From assembly GCA_003999685.1 (NCBI GenBank), contig CP021227.1, positions 1,426,001 to 1,490,000 of the forward strand: 64,000 nucleotides of DNA, written 5' to 3'. The notes beneath the pieces are model-generated. The model searched no databases and was not told where the DNA came from. It saw nothing but the letters and a program-made list of their open reading frames with translations. This document shows, one piece after another, positions 1-9,401 of this stretch. The stretch's first letter is position 1, and each line of letters opens with the position of its first letter. The position numbers and the translations under genes were made by a program. Source of the stretch: Taiwanofungus camphoratus. Its lineage: Eukaryota > Basidiomycota > Agaricomycetes > Polyporales > Taiwanofungaceae.

Positions 1-621
1 GAAGTCTACCGATATGTGAGAGAATGGCCTTGAGTTCGGTTCTGTGGGGATGGCCATCAGGGGGGGTTTCGTGGGGTGTGTGTTGATCTTGCTCTCCTGG
101 CATTTGGCGCACCCCTCAACATATTTCTCGATGAATGAAGACATTCCATGCCAGAACCAGTCCCTTCAGGCGATGGCCATTGTACCTTGTGCCCCTGGGT
201 GTGCCATTGCTGGTGTGTCATGACAGAGTTAAATGACTTCTCGGCACAGATTATCATCAGGGGGTACGTAAACTCTGTTTTTGTATAAAATTAGACCCTC
301 CTGAATGTCCCAGTCTGCCAGCTTTGTGTGCGCAAAGCCTGTGCCCTTGAATGGCGGTACCTTCCCCCGTTTTAAAGCATCAATCGTCTCGATGACCATC
401 CTGTCACGGGTACGACATTCACGTATCTTTTCGATGATTGCAGTGTTGGTGGCGTTGACAAAGAGGTCTGTTGGTAGCAGGATGACATCTTCGTTGTCAT
501 ATTTTCCTCCTGGGTGGTCAGGTCGCCGGGAGAGTGCATCGGCGACTATGAGTCGACTGCCTTTTTTGTTTAATAGTTGCAGGTCAAATTGTGACAGGAA
601 TAACTGCCATCGGGCCTGGCG
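1..621 (-). pseudogene. Rest of RNase H and start of integrase, element continues off the window
   Basis: Minus-strand sequence here carries the remainder of RNase H and then the HHCC zinc-binding start of a gypsy integrase: a His pair near 210-240 and CAKC near 100-115, followed by the usual basic stretch. The catalytic core of integrase lies beyond the window edge. Treated as part of the fossil element. Confidence 0.6.
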
Positions 622-2658
622 TCAGTTGAGTCGTTGTGCTTCTCGGAAATAGGTGAGGTTCTTGTGGTCGGTGATCACCGTGACCGGGTGTTCACTTCCC
701 TCAAGGTGGTGGCGCCATTCCTCAAGTGCTCGGACAATGGCCAGCAGCTCTCTGTCATATACTTGATAATTCTGCTCCGCTTCTTTCAGGCTCTTCGAGA
801 GGAAAGCTATAGGGTGTAGCCGCCCTTCCTCATCAAGTTGTTGAAGCACCGCACCAGTGGCTACCAGAGAGGCGTCGGCCTCAATGGTGAATGGTTTGGA
901 CAGGTTGGGCATGCGGAGGATAGGCATGCTCTGGAAACACCGTTTGAGCTCATCAAAGGCCTCCTGGCAGGCTTTGGTCCAGTTCCACTCCGCGCGCTTC
1001 TTCTTGATGACATTCAAGGGGTGAGCGATGTGGGAGAAGTTGTAGATGAAGCGTTGGTAGTAGTTGGCGAGACCCATGAATCGTTCTACATCCTTGACCC
1101 TAGTAGGAATGGGCCAATCTGCGATTCCTGCCAGTTTGTCCTTGTCCATGTGCACCTGTCCAGGTGAGATGGTCATTCCCAAGAAGTCAACTTCGACGAC
1201 ATCAAACGCGCATTTCTCTGGCTTTACAAATAGGTCCCGTTCCTGCAGCCGTTGTAGGACACGTCTGGTTCGTTCTCGGTGGGCTTCCATATTGTCAGAG
1301 AAAATGAGGATGTCGTCCATATAGATCGCGATCCACCCCTCGGCCAGCATGTCCTGGAATGCGTCATTCATCATTCGCTGAAACATGGCCGGCGAGTTGC
1401 ACATCCCAAAGAACATGACAGTGGGTTCGACGATCTTGTCCTGATTTTCGTGTTTGACCATGAATGCTCCTTTCCATTGGTCGCCCTCTCTGATCCGGAT
1501 GTTGTTGTACCCGTTTTGGAGGTCTAATTTAGTGAACACAGTGGCCCTTTGGAGCCTGTCGATTAGCTCTCCTATGAGGGGTAAGGGGTAGGCATCTTTG
1601 ATTGTGCCCTTGTTCAGGTATCGGTAGTCCTGGCACGGGCGCAAGGTACCGTCCTTTTTTTTGACAAAAAAGGCTGGTGACGCCATTGGTGAGTTCGATT
1701 CCCGGAGATAGCCCTTGGCCAGGTTCTCTTCCAGAAATTTGTCCATCGCCGCCTGTTCATTTGGAGACAAAGGAATTACGGCGCATTTCCTGGGGACAAA
1801 GTCTGGCCTTAATTCAATGGCATGGTCCCAGAGCTTGGATTCTGGGAACCGGTTGGCGGCCTCCTTTTCAAACAACCGTTTATAGTCCCACAGGTATTCT
1901 GGGACGAGGTCTTCTACGGATGGGGGTGGGTCCTTGGGGATCACCAATTCCGTGAGCTCTGGGGCATTCCATACCATACGTGGGGAGTCAGAGAAGTGTG
2001 TTAGTCGATTGAGCCCTACTTGTGGGGGCTTTAGGGTCTGCAGTAGCCCATCTTCACGTGTGAGCGGCTGCCCTTTCTGTTGGAAGATCCCCAGAACCCC
2101 TTCTCCTTGTGTGTAAGCACACATTATGTCCAAAAGCTCCTCATCGTCTTCATGAATGGAAGCTCGACACAGGGGAATTCCGTCTGTCGTGGGTTGGCTC
2201 ATGATCCAGGCATAGTATCCTTGCCATTCTGTGAGTCGAGCTTGGTCAATCTCGAGCGTTCCTTCTACCCAGTCGATGCGTGGGTTGACTTGTGCGAGCC
2301 AGGGGTTGCCGAGTACTACATCGAGCGTTCCAATGTTTGAGACATAAAAGTTGGTTGGGATGTCATTCCCCTCTAATTGTATACTCCCTTCGACTCTGTG
2401 GGTAATCAGTCCCCCTTTGTTTGTAGAGCCATCAATGGTGGTTGAGGTTACTGTCCTGGGAAGCGGTCGAGTGGGGAGTCCCCACTTCCTTACAAAGTCG
2501 GGGTGAATTAGGTTGGCGTCAGCCCCACTATCCAATAAGGGGCATGCAGCGACAGCTTTCTCTCCTACTACGATGTAACCTGGTAGATAAAGTGTATTGC
2601 GCTTGCGCGTTCCGGTAATTACATTTTGTACAGAGAGTTTAGGCGACTCGTGTGTCAC
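622..2658 (-). CDS. pol segment: protease, reverse transcriptase, RNase H
   Basis: Open stretch of 678 codons. An aspartic protease lies near the N-terminus (active-site LLDSGADANLIH, about residue 40). Reverse transcriptase follows, with LRPCQDYRYLN and the catalytic YMDDILIF motif in the middle third. An RNase H domain of Ty3 type closes the segment (FTIEADAS near residue 590, YDRELLAIV, VITDHKNL). Pol of this family normally continues into integrase, which is found in the adjoining 1-621, so this copy is broken. Confidence 0.85.
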   Translation of the reverse strand: MTHESPKLSVQNVITGTRKRNTLYLPGYIVVGEKAVAACPLLDSGADANLIHPDFVRKWGLPTRPLPRTVTSTTIDGSTNKGGLITHRVEGSIQLEGNDIPTNFYVSNIGTLDVVLGNPWLAQVNPRIDWVEGTLEIDQARLTEWQGYYAWIMSQPTTDGIPLCRASIHEDDEELLDIMCAYTQGEGVLGIFQQKGQPLTREDGLLQTLKPPQVGLNRLTHFSDSPRMVWNAPELTELVIPKDPPPSVEDLVPEYLWDYKRLFEKEAANRFPESKLWDHAIELRPDFVPRKCAVIPLSPNEQAAMDKFLEENLAKGYLRESNSPMASPAFFVKKKDGTLRPCQDYRYLNKGTIKDAYPLPLIGELIDRLQRATVFTKLDLQNGYNNIRIREGDQWKGAFMVKHENQDKIVEPTVMFFGMCNSPAMFQRMMNDAFQDMLAEGWIAIYMDDILIFSDNMEAHRERTRRVLQRLQERDLFVKPEKCAFDVVEVDFLGMTISPGQVHMDKDKLAGIADWPIPTRVKDVERFMGLANYYQRFIYNFSHIAHPLNVIKKKRAEWNWTKACQEAFDELKRCFQSMPILRMPNLSKPFTIEADASLVATGAVLQQLDEEGRLHPIAFLSKSLKEAEQNYQVYDRELLAIVRALEEWRHHLEGSEHPVTVITDHKNLTYFREAQRLN

Positions 2659-2669
2659 GTCGGGTCGCC

Positions 2670-3881
2670 TTACAGAAAATCCGCAAAGTCGTGGTGCTGA
2701 GAGAAGTGGGGGAATCTGACTCCTTTCGTTTCTTGCCCCTGCTCCTCCTGTTCAGAGGCTTCATCATCCGCCTCGTTTTCATCTTTCATGTTGGCCCTTC
2801 GGTTTGGGGGTCCTGTTCCCCGACCTGAGGTTCGCTCTGGGCAGTCTTTGGTCAGGTGCCCCTTATTGTGGCATTTGTAGCAGGAGCCCGTCCTTCGGTC
2901 TTGCAAGCGCTGATGGTCTGGCTTCCCACTGTCAAATGCTCTTGCTGCGACTCGTGGAGGGGTTTTCGGAGTTCTTTGAGCGGCATCGATGGCCTTGTTG
3001 TTTCGATAGGCCCGGTCCCGTTGGGCAGCAGCTTCCTTCCATCCTTCTAGGGTTGTGGGGGCTACATCTCGTTCCATGATTCGGACTCGCATGGTGCTCG
3101 GTAGTTTTTCTCGGTACCAGGCCATAAGGGCACTTTCTTCGGTGATTTCTGCCCTGCGGGCCAGTCGGTCGAACTCCTCGTTGAAATCGGCAATGGGTTT
3201 GTCGTAGGTGTAGACCAAGTTCTGTAGTCCGATGGCTGCAGAGACCTCCTCCTCTATTACCCCAAACCTTTTGATGAACTCAAGAGCGACATTCCTGAAA
3301 GTGCCGTACCCCCGGCTCACTCCTCGGATGAGGGGGTGGGGTTTGAGTGCCTTTTCGGTAAGAGTATCGGCCCAAGCACCAGCATGGCCTTCGAGGTGGC
3401 CAAGGAAATTGCCGACCTTTTCTCGTTCGGAAGCAGAGGCCCATCGCTCGGTGTCGAATCTTCGGGCAAATTGGATGAGGAAGTGTCGGGCATCTTCTCG
3501 TTTTCCAGAGAACTTAGTAATTTCTGGCTCTTTTCGGTCTGGTATCCGTGCAGCTCCCTGTGGGAGGGGCGTTCCTCCAGAAGGCTGCCCCCCTCCAGGA
3601 GGTCCTCCCTCGGGGGGTCCTCCTCCCCCAGGTGGTCCTCCTCTACCGGGTAGTCCTCCTCCACCGAGCACTCCTCCCCCAGGTGGTCCTCCTCCACCAG
3701 GTGGTCCTCTTGGGGGTCCTCCACTCTCATCATAAGGTGGCCCTCCCTCGAGGGGGCCTTCTTCCCCCAGCCCATCATCAGGCGGTGGCCCTGATTCCCC
3801 TATTCCTGATCGGAAAGAGCTCAAGCCACAGGGCGTTTCCGGGGTGGGAGGGGATGTTTTTCCTGTCCCTTCGGTCTCCAT
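2670..3881 (-). CDS. gag of the gypsy element
   Basis: Open frame of 403 codons. The N-terminal quarter is a Gly/Pro-rich low-complexity tract (about residues 25-110). A capsid-like region follows, including the stretch around AWADTLTEKALKP, and then a CCHC zinc knuckle (CYKCHNKGHLTKDCPE, about residue 335), the usual nucleocapsid mark. The tail is Glu/Asp-rich. It sits directly upstream of the protease-bearing frame with an 11-base gap. The frame looks whole; whether it is expressed is unknown. Confidence 0.8.
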   Translation of the reverse strand: METEGTGKTSPPTPETPCGLSSFRSGIGESGPPPDDGLGEEGPLEGGPPYDESGGPPRGPPGGGGPPGGGVLGGGGLPGRGGPPGGGGPPEGGPPGGGQPSGGTPLPQGAARIPDRKEPEITKFSGKREDARHFLIQFARRFDTERWASASEREKVGNFLGHLEGHAGAWADTLTEKALKPHPLIRGVSRGYGTFRNVALEFIKRFGVIEEEVSAAIGLQNLVYTYDKPIADFNEEFDRLARRAEITEESALMAWYREKLPSTMRVRIMERDVAPTTLEGWKEAAAQRDRAYRNNKAIDAAQRTPKTPPRVAARAFDSGKPDHQRLQDRRTGSCYKCHNKGHLTKDCPERTSGRGTGPPNRRANMKDENEADDEASEQEEQGQETKGVRFPHFSQHHDFADFL

Positions 3882-5747
3882 TTGTCATTCTGTCCGTTCA
3901 ATGTCAGGATCGGTCAGCTCTGAGCTGGAGCCTTCATCAGAGGGTTGGTCGGTGATAGGCGCCAGGCCCTTCTAGGCCCCGCGGAGCGCCCTCACTCGAC
4001 CCTAGGACCTTAGTTATGGCTTCGACGCCACTCGACATGTCCGATACAGCCCGAAAAGCCACTGCGGGACTCTCCGATAGCCTCAAATCATGCCACCGCC
4101 ACTCCGCCAGTTCCGGTCCGATGTTCCGGTGTACCGGTCCCTCTACGCACAATACGCCACACGCAGTTGCCACTCAATGTCCTTGCACGTGACCGGTCTC
4201 GCCACTCCGATATCGCTCGATTTGCTACGATGCACCACTCGATGTACTCAATAACGCTACGGCCCCAGGTCTTGTCTTAGTATATTTCATGCCACTCCAT
4301 AATTCGTAGTACGCAAGAAGTTAGGATGCCACTCGTACTATGCCACTCCCGATGCGCCTTACATTATAGTACAGTAGTATAAATGCGATGTATGGTGTCT
4401 CGGAACAACAGAGAAGTTTTCCCCTATCCTGCAGAGCTCAAGAAGAGCACCTTCGATTTAGTCACCTACTGCGTTCTACTGCGTCTTTCCGTCTTCGATT
4501 ACGTTCGAAGAGTTGCGTCTACTATCTGCCTTCTACAGTATCTTGAAGGCTTGCGTCTCGTCCGTCTTCGACATCAGTCAAAGAAGTTGCGTTCAGTCTT
4601 ACGTCCGCCTTCGAGCCACATCAAAGGACTGCGCTAGCATCTCTCTCTAACCCAAGTCCACCTTCTACAGAAATTCGAAGGGCTGTATATCAGCTAAGTT
4701 CTCACGTTTAAGCCTCTCCCTAGTATAGTACAGCATAGTAGCGCATCGAAGCTACGTCGAGCAGTCACGACACACGTAGAGGGTCGTCGAAGACCTTCGT
4801 AGACGTCTCTCGACCCATTTGAGATTGGGAACCCTTTGCTGCTGACTCTCCCCTCCACACTAACTAGTTCTATAGCTTTCCAGCTTCTCTAGGTCGTACC
4901 CAGTTGGGGTTGGAGTGTTATAGTGCGCATCATCGGTTTCGTCAAAGGTTGTCCAGCGGGCCTGGATGAGGGCACGATTGGTTGGAGTACAAGGTTCGAA
5001 ATCACTTCCCCTGTAGAGTGCAGAGTCGTAGCGGTGAGGGCACGGTTGCGTTGAGCAGACCCTCCAGTTAGAAGTCTTCATGTAATGTCGGTGTACGTCC
5101 CGATTGTTCTCCGCTTGATAACGATGAGCCTTCCCGGTGCACGTCAGGGTCGACCTCCGTCTCGTTTTAGAGGATGGATCCAGCTTGCCACCGGCGATAG
5201 AAATCTCAGGCGCTCAGTAGCCTTTGATATAGGTTCACAATTATGGGAACGGCCAACTGAAGTGAGAAACGTGGGTTTGAGAGCACCTTCTGAGCAGTGA
5301 GGATACGGTGGTCAAGGACTTCGTCAAAATCTTCAGAGGGAGTGGGAGATAGAGGTTGGCTCCCTTCCCTACTTGCCAGCCTGTCATGATTTTCTAATAC
5401 AGCTTGCCAAGCGTCGCTGGCTCTGGAGATGCGGGAGCGGGTGTAAAGAATCAGCTCCCTCTGTTCAGCTGGGAGGAAACTGGTGGAACTATCGGCGTGG
5501 AGAATGGCTCTGAGGTTGCGCTCAGCTCGATCCAGGACCTCTTCTAAAGTCGGGAGAGTAGGGTCAAACGCTGCGTGATCCAGCTCTTCTTCTTGTTCGT
5601 AGTCGATATCAAAAGGTCGTTGATAATCCGTGGTGATCAGTACTAATCCTATGAGTACGCTGACCTCGCCTTCTTCGAGACCGATACGGGTCTTTTAGGC
5701 ACTGTCTTCTTGTGACCTCTCGAACCTGGACGGGTTCGGATTTGTGG
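3882..5747 (-). other. Long leader between primer site and gag
   Basis: Nearly 1.9 kb separates the primer site from gag. It holds an open stretch of about 160 codons on the element strand (about 5694-5206) without an obvious Met start, a 73-codon frame at 5081-4860 and a 78-codon frame at 4173-3937. It also has degenerate tandem repeats near 4460-4680 and the GCCACTC array. The 5694-5206 stretch is acidic and helix-prone in composition and resembles no protein I recognise. These pieces may be leftover gag-like sequence or part of another inserted element. Confidence 0.4.
4027..4348 (+). repeat. Array of seven GCCACTC heptamers
   Basis: Exact GCCACTC copies start at 4027, 4098, 4169, 4201, 4291, 4328 and 4342, with one near-match (ACCACTC) at 4234. 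Spacing is irregular (14 to 90 bases). On the element's sense strand the motif reads GAGTGGC. Random expectation for one heptamer in 322 bases is about 0.02 copies, so the clustering is not chance. Confidence 0.7.
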
Positions 5748-5758
5748 AGTCGTATTCT
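5748..5758 (-). other. Putative self-primer binding site
   Basis: On the minus strand this reads AGAATACGACT, two bases after the LTR end. It is an exact 11-base complement of AGTCGTATTCT at 6001-5991, at the predicted start of the transcript. No TGG-starting tRNA-type site is seen beside the LTR. This matches the self-priming arrangement known from the Tf1/sushi group of Ty3/gypsy elements, where the first 11 bases of the RNA pair with the primer site. The assignment is inferred from complementarity and spacing. Confidence 0.5.
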
Positions 5759-5760
5759 AG

Positions 5761-6261
5761 TGTTACCGGGGGGTTCACCCTGGTAATGCTGCAGAAGCTT
5801 GGAGCGGTGTGCAGCGAAGGGTCGAAGAGGAGCGACGGTGACGACGAGTCACGATCCTTGGTAGTCTTCAACTACAAGCCCTATGTAGTCGCGATAGTCT
5901 TTACGGGCTTCTTGAGGTGCAAGAAGATGTGTGAAGACTAGCGTGTATTGGTACTAATGCGTAGTACACTTTAGAAAAGGATGAACGAAGAGAATACGAC
6001 TAGGGGAACCTCCAACAGTGGGACCCCCCCTTTATACTGCCACCGCCAACCCCCAGGTATACTAGCAGCCCCCCAGAGACCGCATAAGGTGAGAGGAGTC
6101 AGCGGCCCGAAAGTACATAACTACCATGGCGTAAGTGGGGACGATCGGCCCGTCAGTCAATCTGGATAAGTAAGGTGTGGAAGGGATGTCGCGCGTCCAT
6201 GGTGTGACAAACAAAGGGAAAGAAAAAACGAACACGTCTCTAGTCCTACCTGGCAGTAACA
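5761..6261 (-). repeat. 5' LTR of the gypsy element
   Basis: Read on the minus strand this 501-bp segment starts TGTTACTG and ends GGTAACA, a TGTTAC/GTAACA inverted terminal pair typical of LTRs. It contains a TATA box (minus strand, 6036-6031) and is followed two bases later by a putative primer site. The second LTR is outside the window, so the borders rest on the terminal motifs and internal geometry rather than on a pairwise LTR alignment. Confidence 0.7.
6031..6036 (-). promoter_or_regulatory. TATA box of the LTR promoter
   Basis: TATAAA on the minus strand inside the LTR. About 30 bases downstream lies the 11-mer at 6001-5991, which is complementary to the putative primer site next to the LTR. 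The position suits a transcript beginning at about 6001, which would divide the LTR into U3 (6261 to about 6002) and R/U5. Confidence 0.55.
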
Positions 6262-6380
6262 TGGTCTATTAGTAAAATTAGTAGTATTAGTGTAGTGTAA
6301 TGTCAACCTTGATTATTTAGGACTAAAAAAGTGATAATTAGTGGTCTATTAGTAAAATTAGTAGCATTAGTGTGGTGTAA
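6262..6380. repeat. Two direct 39-base repeats beside the LTR
   Basis: Positions 6262-6300 and 6342-6380 are 37/39 identical, 80 bases apart. Both begin TGGTCTATTAGTAAAATTAG. The first copy starts exactly at the outer edge of the LTR. The stretch is AT-rich with no coding signal. Confidence 0.75.
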
Positions 6381-7136
6381 GAAAAAATTAGTAGAGAAAA
6401 AGAAGTGATAGTACAGTAATTGCTTATTTAGTGCTAATTATAAAGAGCAGTTTTTCCTGATGTTGAATCAGCACCCTGACCCAGTCAGCACATTCCTATA
6501 ACTCACACAGAATTTGTCAGATCCACTGGTTATTTTATATATGTGTTCTTGATCATGATACTACAGGCCTCAAAATTAAAAAATTCAGATATCTCAAGTT
6601 TTCATGGTAATTGTCATTTTGGTGAAGCTATGACCATGCTCTGAAGTCACCAGCTGAAAGTGCCATGGCTGGGTTTCATTTATGAAGTGGCAAGGACTTT
6701 GATTAATTATGTTTGAGTCATCATTTTGTAATGAGTTGATGAGCAGACATGATACATAGGGCAATTGATGAGGGTCAGATAGTCTTAACATACTTACTTA
6801 AATATGGTCAATGTGTAGAAGGCTCACAAATTCCATTCAAAAGTTGGCTTCTAGGCCAATCAGAATTGGAATATGTAAGGCAAATTTGGCAACCCTCACA
6901 AACTCTTTGACATATTGACCATATTTCAATCAATATTTTACGGCCCTTCTACCCTTACCGATTGGGCCATATCTGCCGTGTGAAAACGGCTGCCATCACT
7001 CATTGTCACCAGGCGTTAGGTTTGTGTGACTGCCGACTGAGTCAGGGTGCCGACTCAAGGCGTAGGCATAGTACAGTAGTTGCAAGCTCAACAAAGTCAC
7101 TCTGCGCAGGGGTATATGCCATTATTTGAGGTAGCT
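6381..7136. other. AT-rich intergenic stretch with a 13-base inverted repeat
   Basis: No convincing coding frame. The only structure seen is a perfect 13-base inverted repeat, AAATATGGTCAAT at 6800-6812 and its complement at 6914-6926, enclosing 101 bases. It could be a small MITE-like remnant, but no target duplication is apparent. Confidence 0.4.
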
Positions 7137-9098
7137 CTACCAAATATTCGTAGTTATAACCCCACCAAGAACCCCACCGATAATCACACCGATCAGGCTC
7201 ACTGCAAGCCATGACTTCCATACCCTTCCGCATGAACTTGACCAACGATACGGACTAGGTGCAACCCATAACCACATCCTCAGCACAGCTTCCCAACCAC
7301 AGATACTGCTTTCTGGATCTTGCCCTGCCATAATGTTGCGCATCATAATGATATACCGTGCCATGTTAGCACCAGCGCCTACAAGCTTCGGTAGATCAAT
7401 CCGGAGCATTGCCCATAAGCCCAGGAGTAATGCCATAAGCCGCTGGAGGGGCCAGTGTACATATGGATCACTATGATCAAGCTCTAGGAGTTCCGCCGGG
7501 AATGAGCTACACGGGCCTTTTTGTCCTTCCTCAACACATGATGACATCATTCGAGGCAGCTCTGGATGAAGTACAGAGAGCCTGCCGATCCCCAGGAGAT
7601 CTGCATGTCTTCGCGCAAGTGCAGAGGAGAGGAGAGAGACTGAGCGCAGGCCACCTGTGAGAAGGACCAAAGGTTGGCATCTATGAATCCTCGCATTGGA
7701 TGGGGGTATGCCCGATGCTGCCGGAGACTCCGAATCGAGGGTTTGCATGACCTTTTGAGAAAACCGTGTAAACAGAGCTTGCCTTTCAGACCGATTTGTG
7801 GACAGGAAGTCTGAAACAGCCAAGTATACCATATCATATGATCTGTCAATGAGAGCAGGGAACCGAAAGCGGCCGGCTGCTCACTGGGGCTCTCATAATC
7901 TCCTCCACTGATCTCGATGAAGTCAAACATGCGCCAGTTGGCGATTTCTTGCACGTGTTGCAATGCACGCTTCTCTTGCTCCTCGTCATGTGTATTGCTA
8001 GAGTTGCTTTCCGTAGACCTCAGAGACGTGTAGTCTCCTGCATTAAGCTTGACGCCAACTACGAAAGTCTCTGGCAAAAGCCCGGATAAACGAATAGATG
8101 ACACGATACGATGCAGGAAGTGAAGGGGGCAGTCGCTGGCAGAGTACGCGTCTTCGCGTTGATTTGTCTGATTCATACTTGAACACTTAGATGTCACACC
8201 ACGAAGACAAAACGTTTCCCAAGTCTCACCTTGGGCGAGATGAATTGTGAAATCAAATCTGCTTTCGTTGGAGTTAATCAGTTCACTTAAGCATTCTCGA
8301 TGGTGTATGCATTGCGGAATGAGTTAAAGCGGCACGCATCACTTACATCCATGAGCTGCATGTAGCTCTACCCCATCGAAGCCGCTTCGGGCCGCAAGTA
8401 ACGCACCCTGAACGAAAGCGTCCACAACTTCTTTTATGTCTGATTCTGACATCGGATGGGGCACTTGGAAGAAGATCGCATGCAAAATATATGACAGTGA
8501 AATCGTTGACGCTATGCCCGCGCGACCAACCGGAATAGCACTAGGCGCCATCGGTTTGGCAAAGGGCAAGCGACCTCCGAGGATGTTGGGCGACTGGCGA
8601 CCAGCATGTGATAATTGCATGATAGCAAGAGGTTTTCTTCCACCTGCTGTGTCATTGGACATATCATCCGCTCGGCTTTGGGTTTCGCCATGGATGATGG
8701 ATGCGAGTCGCCTGAACGGCTCAAGGTTTTCTGGAGTGAGAGATTCCGGGACGATCATATCTCTGCCAAGCGTAAGATGCCGCCTTGATATCTGAACATT
8801 CCCTGTAATGATCATACCCCATCCTCCCTTTGACCAACGTGAATAGAGATCGAAATGGGCGGTGTTAGGCGGACCACCGAAGAGGGTACTGAGGTGTTCG
8901 TACATTGCCACCTACAAGACTTGAGAGCATCGGAAGCAGCCGTAAACTATGGACTTTACCTTGACTAATCTATTCTCCATCATGCCACCGCATGGAAGAC
9001 TAACTGGTTCAAATATATGCTTCGACAATGCACCCTCGTCCTTGTCAATAATGATAGCTCGTTGGATACCACAATCAGCGCATCGTGCATCGTCTGCT
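7137..9098 (-). CDS. NADH:flavin oxidoreductase (old yellow enzyme family) with C-terminal membrane segment
   Basis: FMN-dependent ene-reductase/NADH oxidase-type protein. Exons read from the minus strand: about 9098-8960, 8911-8347, 8258-8230, 8185-7885 and 7810-7137. Joined exons give the OYE N-terminus (FEPVSLPCGG..ENRLVKVAMYEHL), the GWGMIITGNVQ strand, QLSHAGRQS, and the active-site pair in ELHAAHGYLISQF, where both His of the HxxH motif are kept. REDAYSAS and the phosphate-binding LLTGGLRS...LLGIGR follow. The last 25 residues are a hydrophobic Ile/Val/Gly segment (SLIGVIIGGVLGGVITT) just before the stop, suggesting a tail anchor. The tiny 29-base exon 3 is needed to complete HGYLISQF. 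The first exon and initiator Met are not resolved: the frame is open to about 9098, behind a good acceptor. Substrate unknown. Confidence 0.88.
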
Positions 9099-9401
9099 CT
9101 GTAAATTAATCAATGTTCTACGCCAGTTCAGAACACACACCATCCTTCATTCGGTGCTCTTGCACATAGGTCACAAGTTGATTGGTATAAAAGGGTCGCT
9201 ACTGCAACTGATATTCGCCGCCAGTCGCGATCGGCTACACGCGCTTCTCACGTGCACAATGCGAATTCAACTCAAGACTCCGCGGAGAGAAACAAGAGAA
9301 TTAGAGATCAGTGCTATAATCAAATATCGTACACTCTACAGCATAACATTGACAGAACGTGCTGCAAACAATAGAGTCAATCACGGACCAAATGGTAGCA
9401 T

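Larger units (their letters stand above)
1..6261 (-). mobile_element. Ty3/gypsy LTR retrotransposon, fossil, left end outside window
   Basis: The element lies on the minus strand. From right to left it has a 5' LTR, a putative primer site, a long leader, gag, and pol with protease, reverse transcriptase, RNase H and the start of integrase. Integrase and the 3' LTR lie beyond position 1. The domain order (RNase H before integrase) is that of Ty3/gypsy. Long open stretches remain in gag and pol, suggesting a fairly young copy, but it is broken in pol (at least one or two breaks visible) and I treat it as a fossil. No target-site duplication can be tested because only one end is present. Confidence 0.9.

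Noticed and set aside
634-2340. Several plus-strand frames of 60-110 codons
   Set aside because: They are antisense to the protease/RT/RNase H frame and have no motifs of their own.
3232-3778. Long open frames on both strands over the Gly/Pro-rich part of gag
   Set aside because: They are by-products of the low-complexity GGTCCTCC-type repeats; only the gag frame carries a zinc knuckle and a capsid-like region.
3945-3965. TGGCGCC-like sequence just upstream of gag as a tRNA primer site
   Set aside because: It is not preceded by an LTR end, whereas 5748-5758 adjoins a clean LTR border and has a matched partner in the LTR.
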